Shown: positions 43,111-51,615 of the stretch, one piece after another
Numbering within the stretch: position 1 is the first letter of the stretch
How the letters are laid out: every line of letters starts with the position of its first letter
Position numbers and translations under genes: made by a program
Source: RYN-230 sp963768945
GTDB lineage: Bacteria; Actinomycetota; Actinomycetes; Streptosporangiales; Streptosporangiaceae
NCBI GenBank assembly: GCA_963768945.1
Contig: CAVYJW010000005.1
Coordinates: forward strand, 62,001-126,000
Direction: 5' to 3'
Length of the DNA: 64,000 nt
Notes under the pieces: model-generated
What the model was told of the DNA's origin: nothing
What the model saw: the letters and a program-made list of their open reading frames with translations, nothing else
Database searches by the model: none

Positions 43111-43552
43111 TGCCTGGCCAGTCCACCTGGTTGGCCTGAGCCTGCCCTGCGTCGCCGCCGGCAGGCCACCCCGGTCCGCGGCCGCGGGCCACGGCCGGGC
43201 CTTTCCCGTGGGGACGTTGGACCCTGGCCGACGGTAGCCTCCGCTGCGACCATGGATGCCAGCGAGGCTGGCAGTAGCCCGCCCGCCGGCGCTGCGCGAC
43301 ACTGGAGGCAGACCCAGCCCCACGCGGGACGAGGACGTTCTTTGCGCCCGCCGGCCAGTCCGGGAGACGGCACAGCCCCGAAGTACCGGTGGGGCGCAAC
43401 GGGGGCCCACAGTGAGCCTTCAGGAATTTCTCAGATTCAGGGGGTAGTAAAGACAGCACGAACAGTGTGGGAAAAGTGGCCCGATTCACCGAGCCGGATG
43501 GGTGTTCCCGTACGTCTCTAGGGTGAAGGGGAAACAATCGAGTGGAGTACCG
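43111..43552. other. Intergenic region between PMT and the ECF sigma gene
   Basis: No gene is supported in these 442 bases. A GC-rich near-palindrome at 43173-43190 (GGTCCGCGGCCGCGGGCC) may help end PMT transcription. The last 150 bases are less GC-rich and should hold the sigma gene promoter. A GGGAAA at 43469 was checked as a SigR-type -35 but no GTT stands at the right distance. Confidence 0.45.
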
Positions 43553-44137
43553 ATGGGGAATAGCGAAGAGGCACCGGACCGGGACCGGCGGTTCGAACAG
43601 GACGTCGTGCCGTTCCTCGGTCAGCTGTACCCCGCTGCGCTCCGCATGACCCGCAACCCGACCGACGCCGAGGACCTTGTCCAGGAGACCTCAGCCAAGG
43701 CGTACGCCGCGTTCCACCAGTTCCGCCCAGGCACCAACCTCAAAGCCTGGCTGCACCGCATCCTGGCCAACACGTTCATCAACACCTACCGCAAGCGGCG
43801 CCGTGAGCCGCGGCAGGCGTCAGGTGGCGATTTCCAGGAATGGCAGCTGCCCGCAGACCCGCTGGCCGCCCAGGCCCGGTCGGCCGAGGCTGAGGCGCTC
43901 GACCGGCTGGCCGACTCCGAGATCCTGCGCGCGCTGCGGGACCTGCCCGAGGAGTTCCGGGTCGCCGTGTACCTGGCCGACATCGAGGGGTACGCCTACA
44001 AGGAGATCGCCGAGATCATGGGCACCCCGATCGGCACGGTGATGTCGCGGCTGCACCGCGGCCGCGGCCGGCTCCGCGACAAGCTGGCCGCCTACGGCCC
44101 CGGCTCCGGTCCGGGCCTGGCCCCGATGACGGGCTGA
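43553..44137 (+). CDS. sigR: ECF RNA polymerase sigma factor, SigR/SigH type
   Basis: The 194-residue sigma factor closely follows SigR of Streptomyces and SigH of M. tuberculosis, which direct the thiol-oxidative stress response. Region 2 is RMTRNPTDAEDLVQETSAKA then GTNLKAWLHRILANTFINTYRKRRREP. Region 4 is LPEEFRVAVYLADIEGYAYKEIAEIM then GTPIGTVMSRLHRGRGRL. GGAG 6 bases before the ATG supports the start. In Streptomyces the zinc anti-sigma factor RsrA is the next gene; here only 67 bases separate it from convergent asnB, so any anti-sigma must be encoded elsewhere. Confidence 0.92.
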   Translation: MGNSEEAPDRDRRFEQDVVPFLGQLYPAALRMTRNPTDAEDLVQETSAKAYAAFHQFRPGTNLKAWLHRILANTFINTYRKRRREPRQASGGDFQEWQLPADPLAAQARSAEAEALDRLADSEILRALRDLPEEFRVAVYLADIEGYAYKEIAEIMGTPIGTVMSRLHRGRGRLRDKLAAYGPGSGPGLAPMTG

Positions 44138-44204
44138 CCCTGGTCCTGCTCCGGAGGTTACGAGACCCGGGATTACCCGGTCCGCGATTACCAGGCGCCC
44201 GCGA

Positions 44205-46442
44205 TTACCAGGCAGTGCCGGGGCGTGGCGCGTGCTCCCAGCCGAGGGCAGCCGGGTCGTACACCCGCTCCACGTAGATCTGGTGCCACAGCGAGAACAC
44301 AATCAGCACCCAGACGTGCCGCCAGCTGACGTCTGCCTCGCCCGCCCTGAACCGTTCCAGCATGCTGAGCGCGGCGTCCCGGTCGATCCACTCGTCGGTC
44401 TTCGCCTCGCGCAGCAGGCGATCCGCGAACCCGTACATGTCGCCCTTGAGCCAATGCCCGATCGGCACCGGGAAGCCCAGCTTGGCCCGTTCCGCCGCGG
44501 CCTGGGGCAGCACCGAGGCCATCGCCTGGCGCAGCGCCAGCTTGGTCGTGCCCGCGCCGATCTTCTCCTCCCGTGCCAGCCGGGCCGCCACCGACATCAC
44601 CTCGCGGTCCAGGAACGGCACCCGCAGCTCCAGGCTGTGCGCCATCGTCATCCGGTCCGCCTTGACCAGGATGTCACCGTGCAGCCAGGTGTTGATGTCC
44701 ACCAGCTGCATGGTTGACGTGTCGTCCAGGCCCGCCTCGGCGGCCTGGTCGTAGACCGGGGCGGTGACGGCGTACGCGCTGGCCGCTGGTGACCCGGGCC
44801 CCCGGGCGACCAGGTCAACCTGGCCGTCCACGAACACGTGCGCGTTCCCGATGTAACGCTGCCGCAGCGGGGTCGACGTCCGTTCCAGGAAGCCCTTGCC
44901 CTTGACCCCGGCCGGGATCATCGAGGCGGCCCGCTTCAGCGGCGCCCGGGCCAGCTCCGGCAGCCGCTCCCCGGCCCGGACCATGCCCGGCTGGTGGTAG
45001 ATGGCGTAGCCGCCGAACAGCTCGTCCGACCCTTCGCCGGACAGTACGACCTTCACGTGCTTGCTGGCCTCGCGGGCCACGAACCACAGCGGGACCGCAG
45101 CGGCGTCAGCCATCGGGTCGTCCAGGTGCCAGATGATCCGCGGCAGATGCGTGAAGAACTCTTCCGCGCTGATCACGTAGGGGATCGACTTCACGCCGAG
45201 TGTGGCCGCGGTCTCCTGCGCGCGGTCGATCTCGCTGTACCCCTCGCGCTCGAACCCGACGGTGAAGGTGAGCAGGTCGGGGCGGTGTTCCGCGGCCAGC
45301 GCGCAGATCGCCGCGGAGTCGATGCCGCCGGACAGGAACGCGCCCAGGGGCGCGTCGCTGCGTAGGTGCACGGCGATCGAGTCACGCATCACGGCCAGGA
45401 TCGAGCTGGCGGTGCTCTCGCTCGGGGCCGGTGCGGGCCGCAGGTCAGGGCGCCAGTAGCGGAATACGTCCACGCTGCCGCCGGGCCGTGCGATCAGCGC
45501 GTGCCCGGGCGGGAGGACCCGGATCGGCGGGGTCAGCGCCTCCGGCGGCGGCACGTACTGGAAGGCCAGGTAGTGCCGGAGCGCGTCCCGGTCCAGGGTG
45601 CTCAGCTCACCCGGGCTGGCCAGGCACTTGCGTTCCGAGGCGAATCGCAGCAGCCGGCCAGGGCCGCCCATGCCGGGCAGGGCGGCACCGGACTGGCCCG
45701 GCCCTGGCTGGCCCGGCCCTGGCTGGCCCGGCCCTGGCTGGCCCGGAACCGCTTGGCCTCCGGCTGGACGATCCGGTGCTGGCTGGACGGCCCCGGCCGC
45801 GTGGCGGCCGTGCCGCCCGGATGACGACGTCGGAGCGGCAGGCACCGGAGCCGCCGGGACAGCTGGTCCGGCGGCGTGCCGCCCGGCCGGGCGGGTGTCC
45901 CACGCGGAGCCCCCGGGGGCCTGCCCCCCCGGCGGCCCGGACGGCGACGGCTGCCCGTCCAGCCCGTCGTGCTCCTGGGCCCGGTCCACGGTGTAGTAGA
46001 AGGGCTTGATGCCGAACTGGTCCCGGGCGCAGAACAGTTCCCGGGTCCACGTGTCCCAGATCGCGAACGCGAACATCCCGCGCAGCCGGTGCACCACGTC
46101 CTTGCCGAGCAGCGCGTACATCTCCAGCAGGACCTCGGAGTCCGAGGTGGTCCGCAGCGTCACCCCCTGCTGGCGGAGTTCCTGGCCGAGCTCGACGTAG
46201 TTGTAGATCTCGCCGTTGTAGACCATCCAGTAACGGCCGTCGGCGGACCGCATCGGCTGGTGCCCGCCCGGGGAAAGGTCGATGATCGCCAGCCGCCGGA
46301 AGCCCAGCGCGACGTCGGGGTCGCTGTAGAACCCCTCATCATCTGGTCCCCGGTGGGTGATCCGCTCGGTGGCGGTATGCACCCAGTCCTGATCCGGGTC
46401 TGCCTCCAGGGCCAGAGCCAGGCAGCCGACGATTCCGCACAT
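44205..46442 (-). CDS. asnB: Asparagine synthase (glutamine-hydrolysing) with a long inserted linker
   Basis: AsnB makes asparagine from aspartate, ATP and glutamine. The glutaminase domain starts with the catalytic Cys2 (MCGIVGCLAL) and has ITHRGPDDEGFY and MVYNGEIYNYVEL. The synthetase domain has the PP-loop APLGAFLSGGIDSAAICAL and VVLSGEGSDELFGGYAIY. Between them, about residues 155-265, lies an unusual Pro/Gly/Ala/Gln-rich stretch with PGQPG repeats. It raises the length to 745 from the usual 600-650. The domain boundaries look undamaged. It is convergent with the sigma gene, and three copies of GATTACC fill the gap. Confidence 0.93.
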   Translation of the reverse strand: MCGIVGCLALALEADPDQDWVHTATERITHRGPDDEGFYSDPDVALGFRRLAIIDLSPGGHQPMRSADGRYWMVYNGEIYNYVELGQELRQQGVTLRTTSDSEVLLEMYALLGKDVVHRLRGMFAFAIWDTWTRELFCARDQFGIKPFYYTVDRAQEHDGLDGQPSPSGPPGGQAPGGSAWDTRPAGRHAAGPAVPAAPVPAAPTSSSGRHGRHAAGAVQPAPDRPAGGQAVPGQPGPGQPGPGQPGPGQSGAALPGMGGPGRLLRFASERKCLASPGELSTLDRDALRHYLAFQYVPPPEALTPPIRVLPPGHALIARPGGSVDVFRYWRPDLRPAPAPSESTASSILAVMRDSIAVHLRSDAPLGAFLSGGIDSAAICALAAEHRPDLLTFTVGFEREGYSEIDRAQETAATLGVKSIPYVISAEEFFTHLPRIIWHLDDPMADAAAVPLWFVAREASKHVKVVLSGEGSDELFGGYAIYHQPGMVRAGERLPELARAPLKRAASMIPAGVKGKGFLERTSTPLRQRYIGNAHVFVDGQVDLVARGPGSPAASAYAVTAPVYDQAAEAGLDDTSTMQLVDINTWLHGDILVKADRMTMAHSLELRVPFLDREVMSVAARLAREEKIGAGTTKLALRQAMASVLPQAAAERAKLGFPVPIGHWLKGDMYGFADRLLREAKTDEWIDRDAALSMLERFRAGEADVSWRHVWVLIVFSLWHQIYVERVYDPAALGWEHAPRPGTAW
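45693..45750. repeat. 15-bp coding repeat inside asnB
   Basis: CTGGCTGGCCCGGCC recurs about four times and encodes the PGPGQ/PGQPG units in the linker between the two AsnB domains. Confidence 0.85.
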
Positions 46443-46595
46443 CGTGTCCCCAACGAGAGAGTCTGGTGGTGAGCCGCTGGTGTGGGCCGGTCCTCTGCGC
46501 CCCGATCCTAAGGGGCGGACGCGCGCGGTGTGGGCCAGGCCAGGCAGGACACCCGTTCCGCGGGGCCGCGTGACGGCTCCGGTATCTCAGCAGGC

Positions 46596-46775
46596 TCACT
46601 GGCCACGCCAGGCCGGGGGCCGCTTCTCGGCGAACGCGGCAGCGCCCTCGATGGCGTCGGCTGAGCCGAACACCGGGGCGGTGAGCTTGTTCTGCCGGGC
46701 GAACCGCTCGTCCGCCGGCCAGCCGGCGGATTCCACGATGACCTGTTTGGTGGCGGCCATCCCGGCCGCCGTCTC
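46596..46775 (-). pseudogene. C-terminal remnant of an enoyl-CoA hydratase (crotonase)
   Basis: About 59 codons (ETAAGMAATKQVIVESAGWP … IEGAAAFAEKRPPAWRGQ) match the last helices of crotonase-family enzymes, where ATKQ and EGxxAFxEKR are typical. Upstream only low-complexity Arg/Ala/Gly sequence is found before the SDR gene, so the catalytic body is gone. An open frame of 79 codons could start slightly further up, but the product could not be an enzyme. It is probably the left-over of a beta-oxidation gene once paired with the SDR dehydrogenase. Confidence 0.7.
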
Positions 46776-46945
46776 CCGCTCGTCTTGGCCGGCCCGGCCT
46801 GCGTGGCCGGGCTCGCCAGCTTCCGGGCCAGGCAAGGCCAGGCAGGGCCAGTGCCGCGCCTGGTAGCCTGCTCCACCGCCCGCTCCACCGCCCGCTCCAC
46901 CGGGCGGGCCGGAGCCGCCTGCCCGGGCCGGACGGGCCGGGATGG

Positions 46946-47731
46946 CTACCTGGGCTGGAAGCGGAGGCCGCCGTCGAACCGGATGACCTCGGCGTTCATG
47001 TAGTCGTTCTCGATGAGCGCCTGGACCAGGTGGGCGAACTCGGCGGCGGCACCCATCCGTTTCGGGAACACCACCGGCGCGGCCAGCTTGGCCTTGAAGT
47101 CCTCGGCGTCCGGCGCGAACCCGTAGATCGGGGTGTCGATGATGCCCGGGCAGATGGTGTTCACCCGGACGCCGATGACGGACAGGTCACGGGCGGCCGG
47201 CACAGTCATCCCGATGATGCCGCCCTTGGAGGCGGAGTAGGCGATCTGGCCGGTCTGCCCTTCCAGGCCGGCTATTGAGGACGTGTTGATAACCACGCCG
47301 CGCTGGCCGTCCGCGTCGGCCGGCTCGGTATTGCAGATGGCCGCCGCGCCGATGCGCATCAGGTTGAACGTGCCGATCAGGTTAACGTCGATGACCTTGC
47401 GGTAAGCAGCGAGATCGTGCGGCGTGCCGTCGCGGCCGACGGTCCGCGCGGCCCAGCCGATTCCAGCGCAACTGACCACGGTCCGCAGGGGGACCCCGAT
47501 GCCAACGGCAGCCTCCACGGCCGCGGTGACCGAGTTCTCGTCGGCCACGTCCGTCTGCACGAACAGTCCGCCGGTCTCGGCTGCAACTGCCTTGCCATCT
47601 TCTTCGTTGAGGTCGGCCACGACAGCCTTGGCGCCCGCGGCGGCGAGCCTGCGTGCCACCGCCGCACCCAGGCCGCTGGCCCCGCCGGAGATGATCGCTG
47701 CGGTTCCGTTCAGTTTCATGGCCGGGAGCAT
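46946..47731 (-). CDS. SDR-family dehydrogenase, 3-hydroxyacyl-CoA dehydrogenase type 2-like
   Basis: Classical short-chain dehydrogenase of 257-261 residues. It has the NAD-binding TAAIISGGASGLGAAVARRL, VVADLNEEDGKAV (Asp after beta 2, favouring NAD over NADP) and VSCAGIGWAARTV. The catalytic tetrad is in VINTSSIAGLEGQTGQIAYSASKGG, with NTICPGIIDTPIYGF after it. The arrangement is that of HSD10-like 3-hydroxyacyl-CoA dehydrogenases, agreeing with the crotonase remnant downstream. The start is either 47731 or the ATG at 47719, which gives MKLNGTAAI; neither has a strong ribosome site. Confidence 0.88.
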   Translation of the reverse strand: MLPAMKLNGTAAIISGGASGLGAAVARRLAAAGAKAVVADLNEEDGKAVAAETGGLFVQTDVADENSVTAAVEAAVGIGVPLRTVVSCAGIGWAARTVGRDGTPHDLAAYRKVIDVNLIGTFNLMRIGAAAICNTEPADADGQRGVVINTSSIAGLEGQTGQIAYSASKGGIIGMTVPAARDLSVIGVRVNTICPGIIDTPIYGFAPDAEDFKAKLAAPVVFPKRMGAAAEFAHLVQALIENDYMNAEVIRFDGGLRFQPR

Positions 47732-47901
47732 ACTTCCCGCTTCCGGCCGCCAACCGAACGGGGTTCGGGTTCGCCGCCCGCGCCCGCGGCATCGGTTTGT
47801 CGGTGCCCCGGTCTACGATCGGTGAAAACGGCAAGCCAGGCTACTTCCGGCCGATCCGCCTGGGCCGGGGACATCGGTAACAGGGGAACAGGGAGCATGC
47901 G

Positions 47902-49539
47902 GTGAGGAAGTTCCACGCGAATCCGTGGGCGGTGCTGCTGGTCGTCTCGCTCGGGTTCTTCATGACCCTGCTCGACCTGACCATCGTGAACATCGCGATC
48001 CCGGACATCATCACCAGGCTGCACGCCTCGCTCGACGACGTGCTGTGGGTGATCAACGCCTACGCCCTGGTGCTGGCCGTCCTGGTGATCACCGCGGGGC
48101 GGCTCGGTGACCTGATTGGCCCGCGGATTATGTTCGCGATGGGCATCGCCGTGTTTACGGTGGCGTCCGCCGCGTGCGGCTTGGCCCCCAGCCCGGGCTG
48201 GCTGATCGGGTTCCGCGCGGTCCAGGGGCTGGGTGCGGCCATGCTCATGCCGCAGACCCTGACCATCATCACAAACACCTTCCCGCCCGAGCGCCGGGGT
48301 GCTGCGTTCGGCGTGTGGGGCGCGGTGGCCGGAGTGGCCACCATCGCCGGGCCTACCCTAGGCGGCCTGCTGGTGACCGCGTTCGACTGGCGCTGGATCT
48401 TCTTCGTCAACCTGCCGTTCGGCGTGATCGCGCTGGTGCTGACGTTCGTCATCATTCCGGATATGCGGCCGGGACGCCGGCACCGGATCGACATCCCCGG
48501 CGTCCTGCTGGCCAGCGCCGGGCTGCTGGCCATCTGCTACGGCCTGGTCGAGGGGCAGAAGTACAACTGGGGGACGATCACGTCCTTCATCAGCATCCCG
48601 CTGGTCCTCGGGACCGGCGTGCTACTGCTGATCGCCTTCCTGATACTCCAGTGGAGGACCCAGGACCGGGAGCCGCTGGTGCCCTTCGCGTTGTTCCGGG
48701 ACCGGAATTACGCGGTGGTGAACTGGGTGTCCGGCACACTGGCGGTCGGCATGATGGGGATCTTCCTGCCGTTCACCATCTATCTCCAGTCGGTGCTCGG
48801 GTTCTCCGCGCTGCGGGCTGGGCTGACCATGGCCCCGGCCTCGGTCCTGTCGATGTTCGTGGCACCGGCCGCCGGGCGGCTCACCGACAAGATCGGCGGC
48901 AAGTACATCCTGATGCTGGGCCTCACCCTGTTCGCGGTCGGGATGGGCTGGGTCGCGCTGGAGGCGAGCACCACGTCCACGTGGTACGACTTCCTGCCCG
49001 CGCTGATCGTGGCCGGCATCGGGATGGGCTGCACGTTCGCGCCCATGGTCACCGTGGCCATGCGGAACATCGACCCGAGGATGGCTGGCGCAGCGTCCGG
49101 CGTGCTGAACACCGTCCGGCAGGTCGGCCTGGTCATCGGCACCGCCGCAGTCGGTGCGCTGCTGCAGAACCGGCTGGTCTCGTCCATGAACAGCCAGGCC
49201 GCGGCCCGCGCGGGAGCCCTGCCCCCGCAGTTGCGCGGGCAGTTCGTGGCCGGGATCAAGCATGCGGCCAGTAACGGGATCCAGGTCGGGGCCGGCCAGA
49301 ACGGCTCCGGGATCAAACTGCCCGCCGGACTGCCCGCCCGCCTCATGGCCGAACTGCTTCGGATCGGCCACGACGTGTTCACCTTCGGCTACGTCAACGC
49401 CATGCGCTCGACCATGCTGCTGCCGATCATCCTGCTCGCCGTGGGCGCCGTCAGCTGCCTCATGCTCAAGGAGGGCCGGCGGGCGCCCGAGCCGACCGTC
49501 CCGGACATCCCCGCCGAGCAGGCCGCCCGGGCGGCCTGA
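47902..49539 (+). CDS. MFS drug efflux transporter, DHA2 (14-span) family
   Basis: A 545-residue proton antiporter of the EmrB/QacA group. Fourteen spans are predicted. The family marks are TLLDLTIVNIAIPDI in the first span, GRLGDLIGPRIMFAMGIAVF in the loop after span 2, FRAVQGLGAAMLMPQTLTII (motif B) and WGAVAGVATIAGPTLGGLLV (motif C of antiporters). A loop of about 70 residues before the last span (GQNGSGIKLPAG) is hydrophilic. The GTG start has GGGAG 8 bases upstream. No regulator adjoins, so the substrate and inducer are unknown. Confidence 0.92.
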   Translation: MRKFHANPWAVLLVVSLGFFMTLLDLTIVNIAIPDIITRLHASLDDVLWVINAYALVLAVLVITAGRLGDLIGPRIMFAMGIAVFTVASAACGLAPSPGWLIGFRAVQGLGAAMLMPQTLTIITNTFPPERRGAAFGVWGAVAGVATIAGPTLGGLLVTAFDWRWIFFVNLPFGVIALVLTFVIIPDMRPGRRHRIDIPGVLLASAGLLAICYGLVEGQKYNWGTITSFISIPLVLGTGVLLLIAFLILQWRTQDREPLVPFALFRDRNYAVVNWVSGTLAVGMMGIFLPFTIYLQSVLGFSALRAGLTMAPASVLSMFVAPAAGRLTDKIGGKYILMLGLTLFAVGMGWVALEASTTSTWYDFLPALIVAGIGMGCTFAPMVTVAMRNIDPRMAGAASGVLNTVRQVGLVIGTAAVGALLQNRLVSSMNSQAAARAGALPPQLRGQFVAGIKHAASNGIQVGAGQNGSGIKLPAGLPARLMAELLRIGHDVFTFGYVNAMRSTMLLPIILLAVGAVSCLMLKEGRRAPEPTVPDIPAEQAARAA

Positions 49540-49656
49540 TCCCGCGGTGACCCGCCGTCCGGGGACGGGAACTGGCTGCCCTCGGACGCGCTCCAGGTGC
49601 CGGCCGGCCACGACCCGCTCCGGGGCCTGCTGGCCTGGGCCCCCGGGCCGTCGGTT

Positions 49657-50892
49657 TCAGCTGGCCGGCTCGAAGACCTCGGGCGACCAGAGACCCGGCA
49701 GGTCCTCGGGATCGGCCGCCTCGAAGGGGAAGCGGGTGGCGAACGCGGGCCGCAGGTCAGTGAGCCAGGTGGCGCCAGGGTCGTAGCGGGCGAAGAACGG
49801 CTTGCCGACCAGGTCGGGATCGCGAGCCTGGATCATGTGCAGGACGAAGACCCGCTGGCCGGCGACGTCCGCGACCCCGTCCACGCACACCTTGCCGGGG
49901 GTCGCCGACATCGAGGGCCCGCGCACGGTGCGGCACAGGCCGGCCACCTGCCGGTAGGCGTCGCTGAAGATGCCGTGCGCGGTTGCAAGCGGCACCGCGA
50001 AGTAGTCCTGCGGGCCGGTGTCCCGCTCCACGAACATGTAGTACGGCACCATCCCCATCTGTACCTGGGTCCGCCACATCGCGGCCCAGGCCGCGGGGTC
50101 GTCGTTGATCGTCCTGATCAGCGGGGCCTGGGTGCGGATCACGGCCCCGGTGGCCCGGATCCGGCGGCTGGCCTCGGCGGCCAGGGCGGACTCAAGCTCC
50201 CGAGGGTGGGAGAAGTGCGCCATGAATGCGAGCGACCGGCCCGCGGCCACGACCTGCTCGAACAGGCGCAGCGTGTCGTCGGCGTCCGGGTCGGACACGA
50301 ACCGCTGCGGCCAGTAGGCCAGCGCCTTGCTGCCGATCCGGATCGACTCGATGTGCTCCAGGCCCGGTTCGAGCAGCGGCTCGATATACCGGCGCAACAC
50401 GGTCGCACCCATGATCATCGGGTCGCCGCCGGTGAACAGCACGCTCGTCACCTCGCGGTGCTGCCGGAGATAGCCGATGACCCGGTCCAGGTCGGCGGTG
50501 GCCATCTTGAGGCCGGGCTCATCCACGAACTGCGCCCACCGGAAGCAGTACGCGCAGTACGCGTGGCAGGTCTGGCCCTGCTTGGGGAAGACGAGGACGG
50601 TCTCCGGGTACTTGTGCTGCACGCCGGGCAGTGGCTGGTCGTCGAGGGCAGGGATGTTCAGGGCCAGCTGGCCGGCCGGGTGGGGATTCAGCCGCATCCT
50701 CACCTCGTGCACCGCGGCCGTGATCTCCGGCTCGGGCGCGCCGCGGGCCAGCAGGCCCGCGATCCGGGCGACGTCCGCGGCGGGAAGCATGTCAGCCTGC
50801 GGGAACACCAGGCGGTAGAGGGGGTCATCGGGGGCCGCGTTCCAGTCGATCAGTTCCTCGACGACGTAGGCATTGGTCCTGAAGGGCAGCAC
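49657..50892 (-). CDS. KamA-family radical SAM protein (lysine 2,3-aminomutase-like)
   Basis: The radical SAM cluster motif is CHAYCAYC (C-x3-C-x2-C), preceded by HKYPETVLVFPKQGQTCH and followed by FRWAQFVDEPGLKM. FTGGDPMIMG is the SAM-binding GGE-like motif. Near the C-terminus PSMSATPGKVCVDGV places a Lys where the PLP-binding Lys of aminomutases stands. These features fit the KamA/EpmB family, but the substrate is unknown. The GTG used here is the first start in this frame. In-frame codons upstream to about 50985 still read as family-like protein (YTAKHLDGLTARAGLGEAER) before a TGA. The real start is therefore probably the ATG at 50999, with a one-base slip between. Confidence 0.85.
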   Translation of the reverse strand: MLPFRTNAYVVEELIDWNAAPDDPLYRLVFPQADMLPAADVARIAGLLARGAPEPEITAAVHEVRMRLNPHPAGQLALNIPALDDQPLPGVQHKYPETVLVFPKQGQTCHAYCAYCFRWAQFVDEPGLKMATADLDRVIGYLRQHREVTSVLFTGGDPMIMGATVLRRYIEPLLEPGLEHIESIRIGSKALAYWPQRFVSDPDADDTLRLFEQVVAAGRSLAFMAHFSHPRELESALAAEASRRIRATGAVIRTQAPLIRTINDDPAAWAAMWRTQVQMGMVPYYMFVERDTGPQDYFAVPLATAHGIFSDAYRQVAGLCRTVRGPSMSATPGKVCVDGVADVAGQRVFVLHMIQARDPDLVGKPFFARYDPGATWLTDLRPAFATRFPFEAADPEDLPGLWSPEVFEPAS

Positions 50893-50999
50893 GGTCCCGA
50901 CCGCCCGGACGGCCAGCCGCTCGGCCTCGCCGAGGCCGGCCCGCGCGGTCAGACCGTCCAGGTGCTTTGCGGTGTAGGCACGGAAACGTCAACCTCCAT

Positions 51000-51615
51000 C
51001 AGGTACTGGCACTATCTGCCGGATGCCACTCACGGGTTTCCCTCCGGTCGGTCGCGGTCCCGGCGGCTCTGCCGGGATGCGAGGTCCCTGTGGCCCGCGG
51101 CTGACGCTCTTCCACCGCGCTCTCCTCAGCTGCTTAGACGTCAGCTGCGCTCAGCGGCGCCGAGGCCATGTACGCATAACGGCGGCATCGGCAGGCCAGC
51201 GGCGTCGTTACAACCCCGCGCGCCGGACCCATGCAACAGGTCACACTGAGGAGACGCTGAAGCGGCGTTCACGGTTACCCGGCTCAGCCGGCTCCGCCCG
51301 CCTGCATCCCGTTGGTCACCCACTGGTCCGGCCCTGCCGTCAGCCATGGCTTGCCGCCAGGCCCCCGCGACTCATCGCTGATCCCCGCGTCTTCGCGGCC
51401 CCCGCCAGGACGGTCTGATCACCCCTTCATCACCTTTTGCCACTTTGCCCTGCACTGGTAGCGCCGGGCCCAGATCGTGACTGATGGTTACCCAGTGGGC
51501 GGATGATCAATCCTGCGCGGCGGCGCGGCGGACGCCCGTCAGCTGGCACCCGCCGGCTACCCCGCCTGACGGCCCTGGTCCCTGGCACTGCCCGGGGGGT
51601 GAGAGGCTTGGGCCC
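51000..51615. other. Intergenic region upstream of plsX
   Basis: I see no supported gene in this stretch. It is slightly less GC-rich than coding DNA and separates the divergent starts of the KamA-like gene and plsX, so both promoters should lie in it. No palindrome longer than a few bases stands out. Confidence 0.4.

Noticed and set aside
43252..43440. Possible cobalamin riboswitch or small gene before the sigma factor
   Set aside because: Short matches such as ACACTGGAGGC lack the full B12-box and pairing order, and the open frame of 89 codons has no ribosome site or known motif.
43469..43506. SigR-dependent promoter of the sigma gene
   Set aside because: GGGAAA is present but the nearest GTT is about 30 bases away, not the 16-18 expected.
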